Assembly (NCBI RefSeq): GCF_905207245.1 | Contig: NZ_CAJLKP010000110.1 | Span: 1-14,108, forward strand | Length of the DNA stretch: 14,108 bases | DNA from: an uncultured Bacteroides sp. | GTDB taxonomy: Bacteria; Bacteroidota; Bacteroidia; Bacteroidales; Bacteroidaceae | Reading direction: 5' to 3' | Shown here: positions 8,014-13,705 of the stretch, in pieces | How positions within the stretch are numbered: the stretch's first letter is position 1 | How the letters are laid out: each line of letters begins with the position of its first letter | The notes under the pieces: model-generated | The model's input: only the letters and a program-made list of their open reading frames with translations | What the model was told of the DNA's origin: nothing | The model's database searches: none | Translations under genes and position numbers: made by a program

Positions 8014-8655
8014 TCAAATCTTACCACCCTCCGGCGCTTTCTGTGCGGAGAACGATAATTTATAACCTTCATAAAGGGCTATTCCATAAAATACGATTGT
8101 CATAGAGGCTATATTCTCCACCACCACAGACATTATTTCACTATAATCGGCGTTCAGGAGAACATCCATAAAAGAAACGTCATTGTCCTTTGCCACCCAG
8201 CCTACAATAGAGAAGAAATCGCCCATGACACAGCTCACCAAAGCTAAGACGGCACCAATAATGCCGAATATGGGACGTATTCCTTTTCCCTGGCGCATCG
8301 CTATTCCTACCAAAAAGCCGACACCAATAGCCATATATCCTATTTGATATCCGGTAGAAATAGATACCAAGGCCCAGGCCACAGCTCCCACAACACATGC
8401 CAGCGTTCCGAGCAATACCGCTTTCGGCAGGTTTTCTTCAGCCAGCAGTTTCTCCTTGTCCACATACGCGGAATAATCTTCTGGTTTTGGGGTGGGAGCC
8501 ATCCTCTCTAGCTCCTCGTCTTTCAGATAGCTCTCGCATTCTCCCTGAAAAGCAGGGAGAGCTCCTGTACGTTTGCAAACCAGTCCTCTTCCATTTACGA
8601 AATCGCGTGAAACACAATTACGGCAATAGCGTTCAATGTCATTCTGTTCAGTCAT
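8014..8655 (-). CDS. Zinc-ribbon plus four-TM membrane protein, unknown function
   Basis: I do not recognise a characterised family. Starting at ATG 8655 the product is 213 aa; an in-frame GTG at 8661 would add two residues but is less likely than the ATG. The N-terminus holds four cysteines, C11-x2-C14 and C27 with C40, spaced like a small zinc ribbon. A charged linker rich in E, K and P (about 45-78) follows. Four hydrophobic segments (about 79-100, 105-121, 127-153 and 178-196) predict a polytopic inner-membrane protein with the cysteine domain probably cytoplasmic. A soluble stretch (154-177, DNDVSFMDVLLNADYSE) separates TM3 and TM4. It lies 64 bases upstream of valS on the same strand and may be cotranscribed with it, with no obvious functional link. 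Confidence 0.8.
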   Translation of the reverse strand: MTEQNDIERYCRNCVSRDFVNGRGLVCKRTGALPAFQGECESYLKDEELERMAPTPKPEDYSAYVDKEKLLAEENLPKAVLLGTLACVVGAVAWALVSISTGYQIGYMAIGVGFLVGIAMRQGKGIRPIFGIIGAVLALVSCVMGDFFSIVGWVAKDNDVSFMDVLLNADYSEIMSVVVENIASMTIVFYGIALYEGYKLSFSAQKAPEGGKI

Positions 8656-8698
8656 AATCACAGTGTCTAATGTTGTTACTTAATTAATAGTTTTTGTG

Positions 8699-8706
8699 CA
8701 AATATA
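8699..8706 (-). promoter_or_regulatory. Likely promoter of the four-TM gene, -7 element
   Basis: Minus-strand TATATTTG matches TAnnTTTG and lies 43 bases before the ATG at 8655. Its -33 region would fall near 8726, overlapping the -33 region of the divergent promoter at 8741-8748. The -33 sequence itself is not a clear TTTG. Confidence 0.5.
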
Positions 8707-8740
8707 AAGCTATTTTCCTGTGTGACATTTAATAAATGTA

Positions 8741-8748
8741 TATTTTTG
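8741..8748 (+). promoter_or_regulatory. Likely DUF3810-gene promoter, -7 element
   Basis: TATTTTTG matches TAnnTTTG and lies 21 bases before the ATG at 8770. This decides the start: the frame can be extended back to a GTG at 8722, but that codon would be upstream of the expected transcription start, so ATG 8770 is preferred. The -33 box is not obvious. Confidence 0.5.
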
Positions 8749-8769
8749 CCTTTCAAATACGATTTGAGA

Positions 8770-9831
8770 ATGGAATATAAGCAAAAGATTCGTTATATAG
8801 CCCTATGTGTGCTATTATTGATTATTTGGAGCACGCAACTCATCCCGGCTATGGGAAAAGTATATGCCCATGATATATATCCGGTCATTGCATACTGCCT
8901 ATCCTCCTTCTCACGGTTGATTCCCTTTGCCATCGGAGATTTATTCATAGCCCTCAGCATTGCGAGTGTACTTCTCTACCCTGCTTATGCCCGATGCTTT
9001 CAAAAGAAAAAATGGAAACATATTCTGCTGAACGACGTCGAATATCTATTATGGATATACGTATGGTTCTACCTTGCGTGGGGGTTGAATTACTCCCAGC
9101 CCAATTTCTATCAACGCACAAGCATCCCCTACACTGCATACACGCCGGATAACTTTCAGGAGTTTGTTGATGATTATATTGAAAAGCTGAATGCATCCTA
9201 CGTAGATGTGACTTCAATCAACAAAGACCTCATCCGCCGGGAAACTGTTCGCGGATACAACCAAATCAGCGACACACTGGGTGTACATCGTCCTTTCCAT
9301 AAATCTCCCCGGGCAAAGACGATGCTTTTCACCCCGTTGATATCCATGGTCGGGGTCACCGGAAGTATGGGGCCATTCTTCTGTGAATTCACTTTGAACG
9401 GTGATTTACTCCCTTCACAATACCCTGCCACATACGCCCATGAACTGGCACACTTATTAGGTATCTCCAGCGAAGCGGAAGCCAACTTCTACGCATATCA
9501 GGTATGTACTCGTTCACAGGCACGGGGCATCCGTTTTTGCGGATACTTTTCTGTATTAGGGCATGTACTTGTCAATGCCCGCCGACTGACAAATGAAGAA
9601 CAGTACAAAGAACTTTTCAACAAGATACGCCCTGAAATCATAGAACTGTCTCAGAAGAATCATAAATACTGGATGGAAAAATACAGCCCCCTTATTGGAG
9701 ACATACAAGACTGCATATATGACCTGTATCTGAAAGGAAACAAGATACAAAGTGGGCGTAAGAATTATTCTGAAGTAGTGGGGCTACTTATTTCCTACGA
9801 AACTTGGAAAAAATTAATAATTAAAAATTAA
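8770..9831 (+). CDS. DUF3810 family membrane protein with HExxH motif
   Basis: A 353-aa protein resembling the DUF3810 family, which has no assigned function. The N-terminal third holds about three membrane segments (about 8-25, 48-72 and 88-105). The rest is soluble and contains HELAH (224-228) followed by SEAEANFYAY (234-243). HExxH plus a downstream glutamate (E235 or E237) resembles a gluzincin-type zinc metallopeptidase site, so a membrane-anchored protease is a reasonable inference, though not shown. The segment TGSMGPFFCEFTLNGDLLPSQYPATY (198-222, within which residues vary in hydrophobicity) precedes the motif, as a substrate-cleft strand would. The last codons and stop lie within a 14-base tandem repeat. 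mazG begins 12 bases later on the same strand, so the two are probably cotranscribed. Confidence 0.88.
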   Translation: MEYKQKIRYIALCVLLLIIWSTQLIPAMGKVYAHDIYPVIAYCLSSFSRLIPFAIGDLFIALSIASVLLYPAYARCFQKKKWKHILLNDVEYLLWIYVWFYLAWGLNYSQPNFYQRTSIPYTAYTPDNFQEFVDDYIEKLNASYVDVTSINKDLIRRETVRGYNQISDTLGVHRPFHKSPRAKTMLFTPLISMVGVTGSMGPFFCEFTLNGDLLPSQYPATYAHELAHLLGISSEAEANFYAYQVCTRSQARGIRFCGYFSVLGHVLVNARRLTNEEQYKELFNKIRPEIIELSQKNHKYWMEKYSPLIGDIQDCIYDLYLKGNKIQSGRKNYSEVVGLLISYETWKKLIIKN

Positions 9832-9840
9832 TAATTAAAA
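9813..9840 (+). repeat. Two tandem copies of a 14-base AT-rich unit
   Basis: ATTAATAATTAAAA occurs at 9813-9826 and again, identical, at 9827-9840. The first copy encodes the last residues of the DUF3810 protein (LIIKN) and the second starts at its stop. The repeat fills almost the whole junction with mazG, whose ATG is at 9844. It thus replaces any purine-rich ribosome-binding site; an A-rich leader is usual in this phylum. Confidence 0.8.
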
Positions 9841-9843
9841 CTC

Positions 9844-10638
9844 ATGTCACATACAAGAAAAGAACAAATGGAAGCCTTCGGACGCTTCCTCGACATACTC
9901 GACGAACTTCGCGAGAAATGTCCCTGGGACCGCAAACAGACCAACGAAAGCCTGCGCCCCAATACCATTGAAGAAACCTATGAACTTTGCGATGCCCTGA
10001 TACGTAATGACAAAGACGAGATCTGTAAGGAACTGGGCGATGTACTGCTCCATGTGGCTTTTTATGCCAAAATAGGTTCAGAAAAAGGTGATTTTGACAT
10101 GAAGGATGTGTGCGACCGCCTGTGCGAAAAGCTAATTTTTCGCCATCCCCATGTATTCGGTGATGTAAAAGCCGATACCGCCGGACAAGTTTCTGAAAAC
10201 TGGGAACAACTGAAACTGAGAGAAAAAGGTGGAAACAAAAGTGTCCTGAGTGGCGTACCCTCTGCCCTGCCGTCATTAATCAAAGCCTACCGCATACAGG
10301 ATAAAGCCCGCAATGTTGGCTTCGACTGGGAAGAGCGCGAACAAGTCTGGGACAAGGTGAAAGAAGAAATTCAGGAATTCCAGGAAGAAGTCACCAATAT
10401 GGATAAGGATAAGGCAGAAGCTGAATTCGGGGATGTTTTATTCAGCCTCATCAATGCCGCTCGCCTCTACAAAATCAATCCGGATAATGCATTGGAGCGT
10501 ACTAACCAAAAGTTCATCAATCGCTTCAATTATCTGGAAGCACACACCATCAAAGAAGGTAAGAACCTGCACGAGATGACCTTAGAAGAGATGGATAGCA
10601 TCTGGAACGAGGCTAAGAAGCTGGAAAAGGGGAAATAA
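9844..10638 (+). CDS. mazG: MazG nucleoside triphosphate pyrophosphohydrolase
   Basis: MazG hydrolyses (d)NTPs to monophosphates and pyrophosphate, and is thought to clean damaged or excess nucleotides. The 264-aa length equals that of E. coli MazG. It has the two tandem all-alpha MazG domains. The first carries CPWDRKQTNESL (26-37), the metal-binding EExxE-type helix (IEETYEL, 42-48) and ELGDVLLHVAFYA (63-75). The second carries EEIQEFQEE (174-182) and EFGDVLFSLINAAR (194-207), again an ExxED-type layout. The FRHPHVFGD segment (99-107) is typical of the family. It follows the DUF3810 gene by 12 bases, a likely two-gene operon. A long inverted repeat begins one base after its stop. It is not the toxin MazF, and no mazEF genes are nearby. 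Confidence 0.96.
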   Translation: MSHTRKEQMEAFGRFLDILDELREKCPWDRKQTNESLRPNTIEETYELCDALIRNDKDEICKELGDVLLHVAFYAKIGSEKGDFDMKDVCDRLCEKLIFRHPHVFGDVKADTAGQVSENWEQLKLREKGGNKSVLSGVPSALPSLIKAYRIQDKARNVGFDWEEREQVWDKVKEEIQEFQEEVTNMDKDKAEAEFGDVLFSLINAARLYKINPDNALERTNQKFINRFNYLEAHTIKEGKNLHEMTLEEMDSIWNEAKKLEKGK

Positions 10639-10639
10639 C

Positions 10640-10719
10640 AAGGGAAACAGTTGACAAGGGGACAAGGACTATGCGGTATGATAGCGCAATTCCTTGTCCC
10701 CTTGTTAACTGTTTCCCTT
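10640..10719. terminator. Long inverted repeat between convergent genes
   Basis: Arms of 29 bases at 10640-10668 and 10691-10719 match at 28 positions; the single mismatch is a G-T wobble on the plus-strand transcript. The loop is 22 bases and contains a further 4-base stem (TGCG/CGCA). It sits between the mazG stop (10638) and the stop of the convergent gene (10730), so it probably forms the 3' end of both transcripts. A T-run (ATTTTTTC) follows only on the plus strand, and not directly. Within an arm, ACAAGG occurs twice with a GGG spacer. Confidence 0.7.
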
Positions 10720-10729
10720 ATCAACTATT

Positions 10730-11203
10730 CTATTTTTTCTTTCCTTGCGGTTTCTGAGGTTCTCCCTTTTTATTATGCATTCCTTTCAACAACTCACGGT
10801 TAAAGCGCATTTCAGCACGCTGCACCATATATATCTTTCTACTCGGAATAATTTTCTTGAACTTCTCAAAATAGGTTTTCTCCAGACGGTTGGTAGCAAT
10901 ACGGGCATCATACACTCCCTCTAAAATCTCATTATATTGCGCCTCAGTAGTCTTTTCATCCCTTCCTTTACGAAGTAAGTTCCATGCTTCATCATTCAAC
11001 TGCTTTTTGCGATCTTGCAATTCAAAATAAACAGGAAAGAATTTGGCAGCTTCCTCCTTGGTCAGTTCCGCTTTCTCCGTGATATATGCTTTTTGTTTAG
11101 CACGGAATTCCTCCGGAGACAAATGCTGGTTACATCCGTCCATGGCCCACAACAGGGGTGTGAAACTGCACATCACAATAAGTAAAACAATTAGTTTTTT
11201 CAT
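10730..11203 (-). CDS. Small secreted Spy/CpxP-like protein
   Basis: A 157-aa product with an Sec signal peptide (MKK, hydrophobic core 4-17, likely cleavage after A20 in LLWA). The mature part is almost wholly helical and highly charged. LTKEEAAKFFPVYFEL (47-62) and a second amphipathic helix (about 118-142, IIPSRKIYMVQRAEMRFN) resemble the paired helices and LTxxQ-type motifs of Spy/CpxP periplasmic stress chaperones and sensors. That assignment is by pattern, not by a recognised sequence match. The C-terminus is lysine-rich (KKGEPQKPQGKKK). It is the last gene of an operon with an ECF sigma factor and a one-TM protein, the setting in which such proteins often act as envelope-stress effectors or sensors. 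Confidence 0.82.
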   Translation of the reverse strand: MKKLIVLLIVMCSFTPLLWAMDGCNQHLSPEEFRAKQKAYITEKAELTKEEAAKFFPVYFELQDRKKQLNDEAWNLLRKGRDEKTTEAQYNEILEGVYDARIATNRLEKTYFEKFKKIIPSRKIYMVQRAEMRFNRELLKGMHNKKGEPQKPQGKKK

Positions 11204-11239
11204 TTTCTTCTCAATACAATTAAGTTGTTTGCACTCACA

Positions 11240-11614
11240 TCACTCTACACTGGCATCTGTAAGATAGACATACAACGAATAATCATCCAGCATGGAATTA
11301 TCCAATACTGTACTGATATATTCATCCGAAACTACTTCCGTTTCAGTATCGTCCATCGCAATCTGATCAGTAGCAGTTGTACGGTCAGCAGAAGCAACGC
11401 GGATAATCAATGCTGCACCGGCAAACATGGCAGTCATATATAACCACGGCTTAATTCTCTCCCACTTCGTAGGTTCTTTTTTAATAAATACAGGGGTCTC
11501 CTTTTCCGGAAGCCGGCTCATCACCTCTGAAGTAAGATTTTCAAAGTATCCGTCAGGAACACGAAAAACATTTTCTTTTCCTACCTTCTTCAAGATGTTA
11601 TCTTCTTCTTTCAT
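11240..11614 (-). CDS. One-TM putative anti-sigma factor
   Basis: A 124-aa protein with a cytoplasmic N-terminus (1-54), one membrane segment (about 56-73, WLYMTAMFAGAALIIRVA) and an acidic periplasmic tail (about 74-124). The N-terminal FRVPDGYFENLTSEVMSRLP (17-36) is a motif I associate with Bacteroides proteins encoded beside ECF sigma factors. It is 48 bases downstream of the sigma gene and 36 bases upstream of the Spy-like gene. The topology and position fit a membrane anti-sigma factor that releases the sigma factor when the envelope is disturbed. It has no zinc-binding anti-sigma HxxxCxxC motif, so the role is inferred mainly from context. Confidence 0.75.
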   Translation of the reverse strand: MKEEDNILKKVGKENVFRVPDGYFENLTSEVMSRLPEKETPVFIKKEPTKWERIKPWLYMTAMFAGAALIIRVASADRTTATDQIAMDDTETEVVSDEYISTVLDNSMLDDYSLYVYLTDASVE

Positions 11615-11662
11615 AAGCTTTTTTCCTTTCTGTTAGGTTAGACTACGTTTTTTAGTAAAGGT

Positions 11663-12217
11663 TTAAACCTCTCCCTCTAAAAACTTCTCGATTTTTTTAA
11701 CTGCATGATGATATGAGGCTTTCAGAGCACCGACAGATGTACCGAAGATATTGGACATCTCCTCGTATTTCATTTCCTGATAATACTTTAGATTAAATAC
11801 CATACGCTGTTTTTCCGGTAAAGTAAGCAATGCCTTTTGCAAGGATCGCTGTGCCCGGTCACCCGAAAAATAAGGATCGCTTTCCAATTTTTGAAGCACG
11901 GAAGCATCTTCATCATCAATAGAGACTGTGGACATAGCACGCTGTTTATTCAGAAAAGTCAGACATTCATTCAAAGCAATGCGATAGAGCCACGTAGAAA
12001 GCTTTGCATCTCCGCGGAAGTAATCAATATTCGTCCATGCCTTGATGAAGGTATTCTGAAGTAAATCGTTGGCATCTTCATGCAAAAGTACCATACGACG
12101 AATTTGCCAGTATAATTGTTCGCTATACTGCGCAACAATCAACTCAAATCCTCGCTTTTGTGTACTTTCCTCTTGTAGAAGTTCCAGCACTTCGCGTTCA
12201 TTATAGGAAGGATTCAT
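11663..12217 (-). CDS. ECF-type RNA polymerase sigma factor
   Basis: A 184-aa group 4 (ECF) sigma-70 protein that would redirect RNA polymerase to its own target promoters. Region 2 lies at about 25-92, with the -10 recognition helix DANDLLQNTFIKAW (48-61) and the conserved GDAKLSTWLYRIALNECL (69-86). A linker (about 95-122) leads to region 4 (about 126-177), with LPEKQRMVFNLKYYQEMKYEE (from 133) and the helix-turn-helix SNIFGTSVGALKASYHHAVKKI (from 155). There is no C-terminal SnoaL-type extension. It is followed by the putative anti-sigma gene and preceded, 20 bases away, by a small secreted-protein gene. Most Bacteroides ECF factors pair with a FecR/SusC system; no such genes are here, so this is more like an envelope-stress type. 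Confidence 0.95.
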   Translation of the reverse strand: MNPSYNEREVLELLQEESTQKRGFELIVAQYSEQLYWQIRRMVLLHEDANDLLQNTFIKAWTNIDYFRGDAKLSTWLYRIALNECLTFLNKQRAMSTVSIDDEDASVLQKLESDPYFSGDRAQRSLQKALLTLPEKQRMVFNLKYYQEMKYEEMSNIFGTSVGALKASYHHAVKKIEKFLEGEV

Positions 12218-12237
12218 AAGTATCTATTCCGTTTTGT

Positions 12238-12558
12238 TTATTTGATTACCACTTTCCGCACTACATTTCCAATCTTAAAGATGTAATAACCTTTAGGTAA
12301 ATTCACCTGAACCGTGGCATCCGTAGAGTCAATGCGTATAGTGGTAAGTTTCACGCCTACAATGTTGTAGACTTCCATTTGGGAACCGGGTTCTGCATTC
12401 TGCACGCGCACCTGATTATCCGCCGAAACAGTCAGTACAATTGTAGAAGACGGCTGCTCTTTCTGTGCCGTTTCCTGCTTCCGACCGTCCTGCGCCCATG
12501 CTACGGACTGTGACGAAAAAGTCAACAAAAAGAAAAAACAATAGAGTAACTTTCTCAT
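12238..12558 (-). CDS. Small secreted protein resembling a lone T9SS sorting domain
   Basis: A 106-aa product with a clear signal peptide (MRK, hydrophobic 5-16, likely cleavage after A22 in VAWAQD). A short Q/E/K-rich linker (23-38) leads to a beta-rich domain (about 39-106). Its pattern VYNIVGVKL (63-71), then VNLPKGYYIFKIGNVVRKVVIK (85-106), matches the shape of type A C-terminal sorting domains of the type IX secretion system: a strand with a G, a final 'L.KG.Y' turn and a terminal strand ending in K. Here it stands alone with no cargo domain. It is the first gene of the ECF operon, directly downstream of the strongest promoter and 20 bases before the sigma gene. The role is unknown; a cell-envelope signal or sensor partner is one possibility. 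Confidence 0.8.
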   Translation of the reverse strand: MRKLLYCFFFLLTFSSQSVAWAQDGRKQETAQKEQPSSTIVLTVSADNQVRVQNAEPGSQMEVYNIVGVKLTTIRIDSTDATVQVNLPKGYYIFKIGNVVRKVVIK

Positions 12559-12589
12559 CTATAAGCCTATGTTTTCAGATTATTCTGTA

Positions 12590-12621
12590 CAAATATACGG
12601 TATTCGGTTCGATAAAACAAA
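12590..12621 (-). promoter_or_regulatory. Promoter of the ECF operon
   Basis: On the minus strand TTTG (12621-12618) is followed after exactly 20 bases by TATATTTG (12597-12590). Both boxes and the spacing match the Bacteroides housekeeping consensus (TTTG, 19-21 bases, TAnnTTTG). The leader to the ATG at 12558 is about 25 bases. It lies just past the rnz stop, so the operon has its own start rather than relying on read-through. I see no distinct second promoter for the sigma factor itself. Confidence 0.7.
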
Positions 12622-12643
12622 AATCATCTGGCTAAATTAGCGT

Positions 12644-13558
12644 TTATATACTCAAACACAACGTCTCCTTCGCCAGCACCGTCGCAGGGAAGACAACTGA
12701 AGCCTCCTCGAGCAAAATAGTTTCATCTTCATTACGGGCAGAAAAATGCCCAATCACCAACTTCTTCACACCTGCCGCTTTTGCTATCTCTCCTGCCTGT
12801 GGGGCTGTAGTATGAAAAGTCTCCCTGGCACGAGGCAAATCTGCATTTGCAAAAGTAGCTTCATGAAACAGTAAATCCACTCCTTTAATCTGCTCCACTA
12901 TCTCAGGCATATAAATAGTATCTGAGCAATAAGCATAACTTCGTGGCGGGTCCGACGGACGGGTCAACACGGAGTTAGCAATAGTTTTACCTTCAGGAGT
13001 CACATAATCCGTTCCATTCTTTATCTTATTCAATTCATACACTGGCACTTCATAAAAATCAACCATTTCCCGAATTATATGATTAGGGCGCTGCTTCTCT
13101 GCAAACAGAAAACCACAACAAGGCATGCGATGACGCAATGGAATGGTAGTAACTGTCAAAGAACGGTCTTCGTATATCACTCCAGGCTCCTTTGTTTCAA
13201 ATTCATGAAAAAGAACATTATACGTCATCTGCCGACAAAAGAAATCCAGCATCGGAGCTAATAAAGCTTCCAATCCCTTCGGTGAATGAATGTGCAACTC
13301 TGCAGTACGTCCCAATAAGTTAAGTGTAGAAATCAATCCCCATAAACCAAAGCAATGATCGCCATGCAGATGTGAAATAAAGATATGATTCAGACGAGAA
13401 AACTTCAGCTTTGATTTACGGAACTGCAACTGTGCTCCTTCCCCACAATCTATCATATAAAGTTTGTCACGCACATTCACTACTTGCGAAGAGGAAAAGT
13501 GGCGGGTGGTAGGTAGAGCAGAACCACACCCGAGTATATGTAATTCAAATTTCTCCAT
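12644..13558 (-). CDS. rnz: Ribonuclease Z
   Basis: RNase Z is a zinc metallo-beta-lactamase-fold endonuclease that cuts the 3' trailer from tRNA precursors. From ATG 13558 the product is 304 aa, a normal short-form length. Motifs are the start GCGSALPTTRHFSSSQVV (10-27), the metal-binding HLHGDH (63-68), H143 in LRHR, D213 in CSDT (211-214), FHEATF (231-236), HTTAPQAGEIA (249-259) and GHFSAR (270-275). All expected metal ligands are present. The frame is open upstream to 13636, but the extra 26 residues come from a simple 9-base repeat and a likely promoter, so they are not counted. The -7 element ends 7 bases before the ATG, which suggests a very short or absent leader. Confidence 0.97.
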   Translation of the reverse strand: MEKFELHILGCGSALPTTRHFSSSQVVNVRDKLYMIDCGEGAQLQFRKSKLKFSRLNHIFISHLHGDHCFGLWGLISTLNLLGRTAELHIHSPKGLEALLAPMLDFFCRQMTYNVLFHEFETKEPGVIYEDRSLTVTTIPLRHRMPCCGFLFAEKQRPNHIIREMVDFYEVPVYELNKIKNGTDYVTPEGKTIANSVLTRPSDPPRSYAYCSDTIYMPEIVEQIKGVDLLFHEATFANADLPRARETFHTTAPQAGEIAKAAGVKKLVIGHFSARNEDETILLEEASVVFPATVLAKETLCLSI

Positions 13559-13565
13559 AACACTA

Positions 13566-13573
13566 CAAAGATA
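13566..13573 (-). promoter_or_regulatory. Likely rnz promoter, -7 element
   Basis: The minus strand reads TATCTTTG, a match to TAnnTTTG, with only TAGTGTT between it and the rnz ATG. A start point at the usual distance would fall at or within a base or two of the ATG, giving a leaderless or nearly leaderless message. No good -33 TTTG is visible; the -33 region is occupied by the 9-base repeat. Confidence 0.55.
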
Positions 13574-13582
13574 CGGAAATTC

Positions 13583-13609
13583 ACTACAGAGAACACAGAG
13601 GATACAGAG
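13583..13609 (-). repeat. Three tandem 9-base units upstream of rnz
   Basis: On the minus strand the units are CTCTGTATC, CTCTGTGTT and CTCTGTAGT: constant CTCTGT with a variable last three bases. They occupy 13583-13609, just upstream of the rnz -7 element and where a -33 element would be. The same kind of sequence is common between genes in this phylum as far as I recall, which would make it a dispersed intergenic repeat. Confidence 0.65.
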
Positions 13610-13646
13610 TTTTTTCTTCTTAATGGATAAACTCATGTCCTCAGTA

Positions 13647-13682
13647 GTAAAAAAGAAAGGGTGCCTTCCACAAGCACCCTTT
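13647..13682 (-). terminator. Rho-independent terminator of rpsA
   Basis: On the minus strand, arms AAAGGGTGC and GCACCCTTT (plus coordinates 13674-13682 and 13656-13664) form a 9-base stem with a 9-base loop, followed by CTTTTTTAC. It begins 24 bases after the rpsA stop at 13706 and ends well before the rnz start. Confidence 0.9.
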
Positions 13683-13705
13683 ACCTTATTTATATATAGA
13701 AGTGA

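Noticed and set aside
8722..8769. GTG start at 8722 for the DUF3810 gene, adding 16 residues
   Set aside because: The codon lies upstream of the likely -7 element at 8741-8748, so it would not be in the transcript. ATG 8770 gives a normal MEYKQK start before the first membrane segment.
9844..10638. mazG as part of a toxin-antitoxin system or phage-defence island
   Set aside because: It is the full two-domain housekeeping form. No mazE, mazF or other defence genes lie nearby, and the neighbours are ordinary chromosomal genes.
13583..13609. Short tandem repeats as a CRISPR array
   Set aside because: The units are 9 bases, directly adjacent and without spacers, and no cas gene is present.
13559..13636. 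Upstream start at 13636 for rnz, adding 26 residues
   Set aside because: The extra residues are translated from the 9-base repeat and the promoter. RNase Z normally starts just before the ELHILGCGSA strand, as with ATG 13558.
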